Origin: Lineolata rhizophorae
Lineage: Eukaryota; Ascomycota; Dothideomycetes; Lineolatales; Lineolataceae
Reading direction: 5' to 3'
NCBI GenBank assembly: GCA_010093515.1
Contig: MU001676.1
Location: 1 to 64,000, forward strand
DNA length: 64,000 nucleotides
Under the pieces are notes generated by a model that saw only the letters and a program-made list of their open reading frames with translations, had not been told where the DNA came from and searched no databases. Shown here in pieces: positions 42,376 to 52,198 of this stretch (within the stretch, counting starts at the first letter, position 1; each line of letters starts with the position of its first letter). Position numbers and translations under genes: made by a program.

Positions 42376-44032
42376 CGTGGGGGGTTGCGCCCGAGGGCGG
42401 TGGAGGAGGAGAGCAGAGGGAAGCTCCGGGAGGGAGGAGCAAAAGAGCTCCAGCGAAGCTCGCGCGGGCGGGACGGCGCAGCCCCTCGACGTCAATTGGC
42501 CGTCGCCCAAGACTCGATGAGTTGTCCGCCGGCGGGGTATGCGGCACTAGCTGTCGACTTGTTCCGGGCTTGCCGCTCGTCTCATCGACAACGCGACGGG
42601 CGCAAAAGGCAAAAGGGCACAAGTCAGCTTGAACGAGCGAAAGAGCGCAGAGCAGGGTATGGATGCTGGAGGAATTGTTGCGCGCGGGGGAAAATGCGAG
42701 GGAAGGAGGAGATGGGAGTTTGGGGGAGCTGCGTAGCGTTTATCGCTGGTGCCCGGCCACCAGAAAAGGTTCAACCACCGCCTTTTCGCGCCACGCCTGC
42801 ACTTGGCCCAGCGCCCGCGTCGGCCCACGTCGATATCGGATGGCTGGTCGGATGACGGTTCGAACGCAGTAGTCCCGCCTGGCAGGCCAAAACCCGCCTC
42901 GAATCTGAAATCGCCCGGATTTTTGTTCCGACGAGTCGCAGAAAAAGTTCGTGATGATGGAGCGGTTGAGGGCCCGCTCAGCCCTGCGACGCCCCGTCGG
43001 TAAACAGCCTCTAGCGCTCCCACTGCCCCGGCAACCATGCACTGACTCGGTCCGCAGCCTCAGGTACGAAGCCCCGCAAAGCGTTGTTGCAGGTACGCTC
43101 CAATCGCAGGCTCTGCGGATTGTGCCCTAACGATGCTCGTTCGTGCAGACTTAAAACCTGGTCTTGTACGGAGTAGTTGCTTTCGTGTGCCAGAAGTTGT
43201 CCACCGGCGAGCTACCGAGGCTTGTTGTTTGTCCGCGCGACAAAACACCGACGGCAGCCCCGGTCGCACCCAGAATTTTCTTATCAAGGTGCCACATATG
43301 ATGCGAAGAGGCGCTATTTTTTTTATTCTTTGTGACTTCGGCATCCTTTGTGCTCCCGCGTTGCGGCATCCCGTCCTCCGAGGGACAAGCTGTGTCAAGC
43401 CACGGTTCCGCACTCTCTGATTGGGCTACGCCAAAACGCCACCGAGCCGGGCCGAGCCGGACGAGAGAATCCGGTCGCTCGCGTTTCCTGCCCAAGCATA
43501 GGTACATACACCATGACGTCCCCTTTCGATCCGCATTCTCGCGTCGGAAATAAATAGGCTAGCTTATTCGCTATTTGATTTTGACGCAAACCATTGGTCG
43601 CATATCCAGGAGCTAACCTCAGGAGCAGAACCTGTGTTCCACCGTTGTTGAGCCGCCTACCCAAGTACACCCTCCTCGTGCAATATTTTTGGATCGCCCC
43701 CCCAGTTCTTACCCGTAAATTGGCTGTTGAAGCTACCCTATACTAAACGCGTAGATTGGAATCGAATCCGACCAATGCGACCATATTAATCATGTGACGA
43801 TGGCCTGTCGGGTTCGATTAACCTCTTTGAGCTTTATAGGTATAGCCAATGCTACTGCAAGCCAGGAATCGCTTAAAGGGCGGTCAGGGCAGCCAATCGG
43901 ACGAGAGAAAAATACGGTCCCCTGCCTTTAAGCCGTGAGCAACATTCGCATATAAATTGGTTGATCCTTGAATAGTGACAGCCCGTCCTGAATTGAACTT
44001 CAAACCCATAAGAGGCAATAGAACCTCCTAAA
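42376..44032. other. 1.66 kb gap, no supported gene
   Basis: The first part is the promoter of the membrane-protein gene. Frames at 42544-43507 overlap on both strands without similarity. Nothing further recognised; 43560-44032 is AT-leaning and would be the promoter of the hydrolase gene. Confidence 0.45.
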
Positions 44033-44897
44033 ATGACATCTCACCCTCCTGGAGAATGTTGCTTCTCGGGCTCCGTTCACGAGGGTACGCCTGTTGGAGA
44101 AATGACTACTCTTGGCCAAGGTATGGCTCTATTTCTAGATCGAATGGTGCCCGTGACTTACCCTGTAGTTTCCGCATACGTTTCACGTCCGCCTAATGAT
44201 CCTCCGAAGAAGGCTCTTATATACTTTGCTGACGGCTACGGCATTCCGTTCATTAATAACCAACTGTAAAAAAGTCCTCCAATTCATACGTTCTGCAAAA
44301 CTCACTCTTCGCAGATTGGCGGACGCGTTCGCGTCACATGGCTATCTGGTCATCATGCCCGATCTTCTGGATTGCAAAGTGTACCCCCCACCTGGCCCTG
44401 CGCGACCAAGCGGTCTCAGCGTCGACAAATGGCTCGCTCAACACCCCGTATCCCGCGTCGACCCAGTCGTGCAAGCGACTATCGCCGCGCTCCAGGCCCC
44501 GCCGTACTCCATGCCAGCGTCCCGCACAGCAGCCCTTGGATACTGCTTCGGCGCCAAATACCTGATCAGGCACCTGCGGTCGGAAAACATGGCGGCGGGC
44601 TACGTCGCGCATCCGAGTTTCGTGACGGCCGAGGAGCTGCGCGGGATCCGCTGTCCGCTGAGCATCGCCGCAGCAGAACAGGATGACATCTTTACCGACG
44701 AGAAGAGGAAGGAGACGGAGGGAATCCTCCGAGAGGTCGGCGCCGAGCGCGGCCTCAAATGGACGATCTGCATGTACAGCGGGACAAGGCACAGTTTTGC
44801 GGTGAGGGCGGATCAGAACGATGAGCGGGCGAGCTGGGCGGCAGAAGAAGCTATGGGCCAGGCATTGCGGTGGGTGAAGCAGTTTATTGCGGAGTAG
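44033..44897 (+). CDS. Dienelactone hydrolase family protein
   Basis: Three exons, 44033-44120, 44169-44265 and 44315-44897, with introns of 48 and 49 bases; 255 aa. The alpha/beta-hydrolase of this family is recognised by VSAYVSRPPNDPPKKALIYF, DGYGIPFINNQLLADAFASH (across a splice), GYLVIMPDLLD, the nucleophile elbow ALGYCFGAKYLIRHL with Cys as nucleophile, SIAAAEQDDIFTDEKR with the acid Asp, and MYSGTRHSFAVRADQND with the His. All three catalytic residues are present. The N-terminus (HPPGECCFSGSVHEGTP) is the usual one for fungal cytosolic members. Natural substrates of these fungal proteins are mostly unknown; roles in degrading aromatic breakdown products or xenobiotic esters are typical suggestions. 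Confidence 0.92.
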
Positions 44898-45402
44898 AGC
44901 AAGGACAAGGCTTGCAAGTGGACTAATGAAGTCTTATTACTCTGGGTAACTATAAGAAGCGTTGGACGCTGCTTCGATTGCGGAAACCTCATTGTACAGA
45001 AGTGCCAAGCTCTCTATTTTGTTTGACCAGCAAGTGTGGCTTCTGTAAGCGTGGACCTATGTTTAATAGCTTGACTCCTTCCCACATGAATCCCCAAGTT
45101 CCAAATTCACATGTCAGTGTTATGAACACTACGGGGCCATTCAGGCGTCAGGGTTGGCCAATGTACACAAGAATAGATGTGCCCCCGCTAAAAATCTCCA
45201 GACCCATAGAACTCTATTTCTCTCAGTCTCCACGCGAACTTCTTGACCACGCTTTAAAATTTGCCCGTAAGTGTTTTACACATGGCTCTTAACAAGCTGA
45301 AATATCGGTACCGTAGGCTCACCCGCGTATAGTAGCCACCAAGATTGCCATCTGCTTTCTAACACAACGGAGAACGCCCGTCCCAAACCGGCATGCTCCA
45401 GA

Positions 45403-45810
45403 ATGGCAGCCACCCGTTGCAACTCGCGATACACCACTATCAACAAGTTATTGTCCGCGATTGAAAACAGATCACGAATGTCTTCAACTACGCACCAACG
45501 GCCCGAAATGGGCCGCCGGTCATTGGCCAAACGCGTGGCTGCCCTCGCAGCCTTGAAAGCGCATTATAAGTCGTTGCTAAATGTGGACAATCTTTCCCAA
45601 GAGGAAATTTCCGCCATGGGCTTGGATGCGGGAATCGCGGCAACCGAGGAGCTGCTCGTCCCTGGGGGCGACGCACACACGGCGCTTCTTGCCACCCATG
45701 GCGTCGCCGTCATCGACTTTGGTGCTAGGCATCGGAACATTACCGCTAGCCAGCTTGCAAAAAAGATGATTAGGTGGATTGATGGCGTGATGGGCGCAAG
45801 CGGAAAGTGA
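45403..45810 (+). CDS. Hypothetical small protein, 135 aa
   Basis: A lone open frame without introns. The second half reads like a folded helical protein (KRVAALAALKAHYKSLLNVD, SQEEISAMGLDAGIAATEEL, HGVAVIDFGARHRNITASQL), with alternating hydrophobic residues and few rare-looking codons, while the first 40 residues are less convincing. An internal Met at codon 26 could be the true start. I recognise no family, and the gene is isolated between the hydrolase and a pseudogene. It may be a lineage-specific gene or a chance ORF. Confidence 0.35.
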   Translation: MAATRCNSRYTTINKLLSAIENRSRMSSTTHQRPEMGRRSLAKRVAALAALKAHYKSLLNVDNLSQEEISAMGLDAGIAATEELLVPGGDAHTALLATHGVAVIDFGARHRNITASQLAKKMIRWIDGVMGASGK

Positions 45811-46326
45811 GAACCTACCTACGTAGTAGCCATGACTGGTAAACCATGGCTAACAGCAAATTAGGAAACGTGCATGGGGCGAAGGAAAGCGCAGGATGGA
45901 TGAGTCGTGGGGTTCCGACCACAAAAAAAGGCACCGCCTGATGGACGAGGGCAATTGATGTGTTACCGGTGCACTGCGTGTTCATGTGCTGTCCACTTGT
46001 TATCACACAACCATAAACGGCATAGCAGCTTCCCAACCATGGCGCTTCTTCGGCGCTGGTAGGCCTTGCCTAGCATTTGCGCCTGCCATCGGTGTTTCCG
46101 CCATTTCCGACTTCCGTGGGGCGCGTGTTGCCCAGTACCAAGAAACCGCTCAAATGCCGCCCGCTCACAGGTTCATAATTTCATCCCGCTCCCCGCTTCT
46201 TGTTCTTATATTTAATCCGCTTGCCGTCCCTTGTTCTTCTCTTAAGTACATCGATCCGCCAATCGCATTTATGAGTTTGATACAAGACTTTGAACATATT
46301 TCCCTGCTTTGAAGCTCGCCGTCGCC

Positions 46327-46978
46327 ATGGCTTCTCAGTCGTCGCCTGTTAGCCCTTCGTCCTCGGCTTCCGACAGCGGTTCGCAAAGTAGCAGTGAAAC
46401 GTCCGTTGCTCGCCCCGAGCACAGCTCCTCCACCAGGCTGGAGCACGACCCATTTGCGATTGACATCCCGAGCACCTCGTCCTGAACCAATGCGGACCTT
46501 CCACTACCGCTTCGGAGATTCCTATACACGGCAATCGAACCTGGCCGCGAATTAGGAACTGCCATCAGACGCATGATCGACGCGCACATTGGACCAGATA
46601 GCACATACGATGAAGGGATGCGACCGGATTATGATTACAACTCGGATGAATTCATGGAGTGTAGGTAGAAGTTCTTCCCGTGCCTTGTATCTGCACTAGA
46701 TCCTGATTATTACAACACCTGCCCAGACTTCCGGAAGAACCCAACTCCATGGCGTCAAGCCCTAGAGTCAAAGTAGTCGCTGACCCATGCAGAATGAATT
46801 CGAGAACTCAAAAACCTGCTGGGAGATGAATATTACGTTCTCATTCACGAGGTCAATATTCGCGGCTCCATTCGCTACCACGAGAGTTTCCACCAGAGGA
46901 ACTGTGTTCAGCACGCGAAGTCAATTTCGGACTTGATTGTTCTAATTTTGGCGTTCATACTTAAAGATCCCATTTGAC
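46327..46978 (+). pseudogene. Stop-interrupted pseudogene, about 217 codons
   Basis: One plus-strand frame reads coherently from the ATG at 46327 (MASQSSPVSPSSSASDSGSQ) to a stop at 46978, with four in-frame stops and no frameshift. Recognisable protein-like segments include PLPLRRFLYTAIEPGREL, RRMIDAHIGPDSTYDEGMRP, KFFPCLVSALDPDYYNTCPD and NLLGDEYYVLIHEVNIRGS. The stops are TAG or TGA, all of which single C-to-T changes can make from CAG or CGA, as repeat-induced point mutation does. I do not recognise the family; a Ser-rich disordered N-terminus followed by a folded domain suggests a lineage-specific protein with functional relatives elsewhere in the genome. Confidence 0.6.
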
Positions 46979-49035
46979 AGTATAGTCCTGGATGGGGGCG
47001 GTCGTCCATGGTCACTCGGCGATCTGCCGGCCAAAGGTTGGTGGGAGCTGGGTTTCTCCCCTAAGTGATCTGAACAGGATCGAGTTCCAATCGTGGGACG
47101 ATCGGCGTGCGACTGGAAAGCATTCACATAAAGGGTTGCGTCCAGTCTCGAGAAAGTGAGAAGTTGATTGATTACTATCTAAGTTGGGTCGGGTTTGCAT
47201 CCTGTCAGGCTCCGGTGGAGATCTGGAACGGATAGGCCAAATCCATTGACCTTGGAAAGATGGTGCTATCTGAAGCTACATAAATACACTTATAGGACCC
47301 TTGTTTGGGGTTGGCAAACTAGGCTCAAATAGGCCACCCAATATTGTCAGAATAGGTTATGTTTCATGTGTCCTCTAAGCCGATTCAGCTAAACACTGTA
47401 ACCGGGAGGATACAGACTCTACAAATTCAGACATTCGTCGGTCTTCCGAGGGCCGATTGCTCCGGCTACCCTTGTACCATGGCATGCAGTGTGGGCAGTT
47501 ATTTACCGACAACCTGAAGGTCTTCAAATTCCGCGCATCCGCCCGTTCATTCTTTGCCTTTATTTTACGGTGTGATCAGTCCATTTTCTCGTCTCTACGC
47601 CACGAGCGACTTAAGAGAAGCCGATCAACAACTATCAAAATAGAACAAGCTATTTTTTCACCTCATATCCTTTTTCGCCTACCAATCACTTTTCTTTCTA
47701 GCTTATTTTCAGCACTTACCATCCCTACACAGAATCTCCAACGCCTTTTGCAATGCATCCTATCGTTCGGAATGAAGGCCACGAGAGGAATAGAACATCA
47801 GGGACTCGGTTGAAGCGCTCAGGTGATATTTTATCATTACAACGCAATAACGATGTAAGAAACCATGGCCTACTCTCCCTCAAGGTGCGCACGACTTAAT
47901 GACACTGAGCGCCAAGCGCCGCCGAGGGCACGCAGAATTGGACAACGCGCTCTTCGACGCTGAGACTTGCTCCTTCGTCGGCCCGTCCAAGAGATGCAAG
48001 ATGGTGCGACTGAATACCCGATCCAAGCTTCTCAACGTAGGCAACGCAAAGACAGCGTGCGCACCCATCATTTGTATGCATAGATTTCACGTTGACAGGG
48101 TAGGTACAGCGAGGATTCCACGAAGATGAAGCCTGAAGGTTAGAAGGAAGATGAACGGACGGAGCTCGCAGCGCGTCATATTTCCCCGAGCTTGGACAAG
48201 CCGACAGCTCCACAACCCCGGCTGAATAACTAGCCTGCGGCTTTTGAGCCCGAAACCGAATCAACATGGCAAATTCAATCCGGAGACCAACGCGAAGGCG
48301 ACGGTGTCGAAGTTGTGGTCGACCTTTAGAAAGACGGATCGGACTAGGCGTTTGTGAGGTCCCTGCTTAGGGATAAGGAACAAAGCTCAGAGGTGCGAAG
48401 GATTTCCGGAGCTTTTCCCAGCATTTACCAAGACTAGCAAAAAGTCATGTTATCCAAAGAAGCGTTGAGTACATAGGTTGACGACATGTTCATACCGAGC
48501 AAGCTACATTGAACAAGCCCGCTTCGGCTGTGATAGCATCTCCTTACCACAGTACCTAATGTCCAGAACCAGTGTCAATCAGACCTACTACGGGAAGCCC
48601 TGAGATGATGGCGTAGTGCTAATACAATCTTTCAATCCACGTCTCGATGGTCACTTTGAGCAAGCTTTCTGCACACATGGATCCATGAGCGGAGAATGAA
48701 GACCGAGAGTCGAAATAAGAACCGAGGTTCCTAGCGCCAAGACTAGAATCGCCAGCAGTGTCATGTACACCGCGGGCCCGCACAGACCTCCAGGACCCAA
48801 TTTCGCCCGCAGCCACGAGCAACGGCTTGCCAGGAGGGGCTCCCGAGTCACTTTACACCAGTCCCTTCAGCCCCCGCTCTCCCTGACTCACGCACATTGC
48901 TCATACCGGTAAGAATAAAGGAACTCAGCGTGCTGCCACCCCTCCCGGCATTTTCTCTGAATATTTCACTTACACGTACAAAAGGACCCAAAGTATAACG
49001 GCCATCCCAACAGATTCGCCCAAAGCCAAGCAAAA
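46979..49035. other. 2 kb gap, no firmly supported gene
   Basis: Possible weak coding at 47752-48129 (two short frames, one starting MHPIVRNEGHERN, one MTLSAKRRRGHAELD) is noted but not called. The stretch 48850-49035 is the promoter and 5' UTR of the prolyl-tRNA synthetase gene. Confidence 0.4.
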
Positions 49036-50837
49036 ATGTCTTCCTCCGGCCCGCCGGCCGGCGACGTCGCGAGCGACATCCCGGAACGCAAGAAGCAAGG
49101 CAAGGAAAAGGCCAAAAAAGAGAAGAAGGAGCAAAAGCCTAAGCAGGCGCCGCAGAAAGCCAAGAAGATTGAGGGCGCCGCGCTGATCGGCATCGACATA
49201 TCCAAGGAGGAGGACCTGTCCATGTGGTACCAGCAGGTTCTCACAAAGGGCCAGATGATGAGTTACTACGATGTCGCCGGCTGCTACATCCTGGAGCCGC
49301 CGTCTTTCGCCATTTGGGAGGCTATTCAGAATTGGTTTAATGCCAAGATCAAGACGCTGGGCGTGCGCAATTGCTATTTCCCCATCTTCATTTCGTCGGA
49401 CAACCTGCAGAGAGAAAAGGACCACCTGGAAGGTTTCGCGGCCGAGGTGGCATGGGTGACGCAAGGGTAGAGTCTCATGCGATATGTTGGAGTGAAGGGT
49501 TGTGCTAATCGTTTGATACAGCGGCACGAGCAAGCTTGAGAAGCCCGTCGCGGTCCGCCCAACGTCTGAAACTGCCATGTACCCTTACTTCGCCGACAAG
49601 ATCCGCAGCCATCGCGATCTCCCGCTCAAATTGAATCAGTGGAACAACGTGGTACGGTGGGAATTCAAACATCCGATGCCTTTCATCCGGTCGCGTGAAT
49701 TCCTATGGCAGGAAGGCCACACGGCGCACCTGACGGAGGAAGAAGCTGGCAAGGAAGTGCTGCAGGTCCTCGACTTTTATGCCGGCATCTACGAAGACCT
49801 ACTCGCCGTTCCCGTAGTAAAGGGTCGCAAGACGGTCAACGAGCAGTTTCCAGGCGCGCACTACACCACGACGGTGGAAGGCTTCATCGCGGCGACAGGC
49901 CGCGGCATCCAGGGTGGTACTTCGCACTGCCTGGGCCAGCACTTCTCCAAAATGTTCAACATCACGGTCGAAGACCCGACGCGGACCGAGACAGGCGAGA
50001 AGAAGCCTCCTATCTATGTGTGGCAGAACAGCTGGGGCTTTACGACGCGGTCAATTGGCGTTATGGTACTAACACACGGCGACAACAAGGGCCTGGTGCT
50101 GCCGCCGCGCGTCGCCGAGACGCAGACCGTGATTGTGCCCGTCGGCGTCACCGCCAAGACGTCCGACGAGGACAAGGCATCGCTGTACGAGGAGGTCGAG
50201 GCCATCGCGGACCGGCTGCGCAAGGCCGGTGTGCGCGTCGAAGCCGACATGCGCGAGGGCTACTCGCCGGGCTACAAGTTCAACGACTGGGAGCTCAAGG
50301 GCGTACCGCTGCGGCTCGAGGTGGGGCCCAAAGACCTGGCGGCGCGCGTGGTGACGACGTCGCGGCGCGACTCGGGCGCCAAGGGCACGCTGCCCATCGA
50401 CGAGCTCGAGGCTGCCGTGCCGGCCTTCCTCGAGACCGTCCAGACGGACATGTTCGCAAAGGCCGACCAAGACTTCCGCTCCCATCGCAAGGTCGTGGAT
50501 GACTGGGCCGACTTCGTCCCCGCGCTCAACGCGAAGAACGTCTGCATCATCAGGCATTGCACAGAGGGGCCCTGCGAGGACGAGATCAAAGAGATGAGCG
50601 CGCGCAAAGACGACGACGACGCGCCTGTGGATGCGCGCGCCCCGAGCATGGGCGCGAAGAGCTTGTGCATTCCGTTCGAGCAGCCGGATGGCCTAGTGGA
50701 AGGCGAGAGCAAGTGCACGAATCCGAATTGTGGAAAGCTGGCTAAGAAATGGGTCATGTTTGGACGTGAGTATCCTAGTGCTATGCTGTCTCCCTGGCGC
50801 TTTGGGCTCCGGCTGACTTGTCGTAGGGAGTTATTAG
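49036..50837 (+). CDS. Prolyl-tRNA synthetase, eukaryotic/archaeal type
   Basis: Three exons, 49036-49466, 49522-50765 and 50827-50837; 561 aa. The enzyme charges tRNA-Pro with proline for translation. A Lys-rich N-terminal extension (KEKAKKEKKEQKPKQAPQK) replaces the longer YbaK-like editing domain seen in the yeast protein. The class II catalytic core shows VAVRPTSETAMYPYFADKI, motif 2 (VVRWEFKHPMPFIRSREFLW), QEGHTAH, GGTSHCLGQHFSKMF and motif 3 near GLVLPPRVAETQ. The anticodon-binding domain follows (VIVPVG, REGYSPGYKFNDWELKGVPL). The C-terminal zinc-type domain has CIIRHCTEGPCEDEIKE, SLCIPF and CTNPNCGKLAKKWVMFG. The last exon encodes only the final Arg-Ser-Tyr plus stop, restoring the conserved GRSY end. 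Confidence 0.95.
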
Positions 50838-52198
50838 ATGCCCTGCATAACGTATCGAGGTGCATGGACAAGAGGAGTAGAAGGTTAAGAAAGGACGGAA
50901 AAGACATGCGCAGTAGCAGGGTGGTGTACGGAGTAGACAGGCACATTCAATGCTCTTTGACTAAAGAGATACCACAATGCACTCTTCGATGGTCGTGCAT
51001 GCCGCGTGATGTTTAGGATTTATTCAAAGCAAAGAGCTAGCAAAGTCCTATTTGCGACTCTTGAACGGGCTTCCACGGACACCTAAAACGCTGACCAGGC
51101 GCGTGGAAACCGGGATACTAAAATATTCATAGCCGAGCAATCCACTTGATCATCATGAGGTGACGCTTAAACTCTTTTAATTGCCTTACGCGGCGTGTTA
51201 TCGTTGAATTGCTAGCCATTGCCGCTGAGTCTACGGTGGCGTAGCACCGAATTCCATTTAAAAAATCATTGGACGCTCTTAATAGAAAACCCGTACTTTT
51301 AGGGAACCTGGAAAATGCCAGGGGACGAAGCAATGTCCAAATGCAAGCTTGAACTAGCGGAGAAGCAAAAGTTTTTTTCCAGTTTTATCTTTTCATTCTT
51401 TTTTTCTTTTTGGTGTTTTCTTTTTTTTTTTCTGGTGTTTTTTTCGTAAGCCAAGTGTACTGCAAGAAACTAACCAAACAAAAGCAAAAGAAATCAAAAA
51501 TCACTTTTTTTATTTCCCAAGCCCCGAACTTCGCGCTATCCTCTCGACCAACATCCATTCGGACTCCTCGTTCTCTCAAAATTTCGTCGCTGCACCCGGT
51601 ATTGTCTCGAGGTCGCTCCCTGAGACGCGAGAGGGAAGCGCATGGGAGATCCATCGACCTTTGAATCAGAGGACAATCCAGTAATGGAATCAACTCTGAG
51701 CAAAGGCCAAGTTCGTCACCAAATTTTTCGTATGGTGCAAATTCGGAGCAAGAAGAGTCGATATCAGCAAATGGGGGACAAGAGTGATGGATACCATTGA
51801 CTATTCAGAGCAGGGAAGTATGTTTTGCGGAAACCTATTGTATTAAAAGAAAGTATTAGACCCTAAACCTGAAGCGATGAAATTGCGTAAATGAGGAAAT
51901 ACCTTTAAAGACTGAAACTGAAATAAAGAGATGTTTTTCCATGGATCCTTTAGCTAACATGGAACAGGAAGCTCGATATGCAGGTATTGGCGACAACAGC
52001 GACCTAATGTGATTGTAGGCGACGACACCCTAGAGCCAAAGGTCCAAGCGAGCACTTGAGTGTCTGGTCGCCGCTATTCTTGGTTGCACTAATCGAAGCT
52101 TGGCCCTAGGCCCTGGCTGAACCGAAGTTGCAATAGGAGGGAAGGAAGTACGAATTCGGTTATGCGTAAGTCGGCCAGTATGTAGCAACCGGAAGGAT
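50838..52198. other. 1.36 kb gap with a T-rich tract
   Basis: No gene is supported. A T-rich low-complexity stretch with TGGTGTTTTCTTTTTTTT-like phrases lies at 51370-51450 and produces a spurious Lys-rich frame on the other strand. Confidence 0.5.
51370..51450. repeat. Poly-T / TGGTGTTTTC low-complexity tract
   Basis: Runs of 5-12 T are separated by short GGTG or C interruptions; two TGGTGTTTT phrases are about 25 bases apart. Simple sequence, probably a slippage product. Confidence 0.6.

Noticed and set aside
41332-42855. 507-codon plus-strand frame
   Set aside because: Antisense shadow of the Cys-rich membrane protein gene in GC-rich DNA.
47752-48129. Two short adjacent plus-strand frames (MHPIVRNEGH..., MTLSAKRRRGH...)
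   Set aside because: They could be exons of a small gene, but I found no intron of workable size that joins them in frame.
51127-51333. 68-codon minus-strand frame ending in RQLKEFKRHLMMIKWIARL
   Set aside because: Helical-looking end but no upstream coding sequence or family; too short to support.
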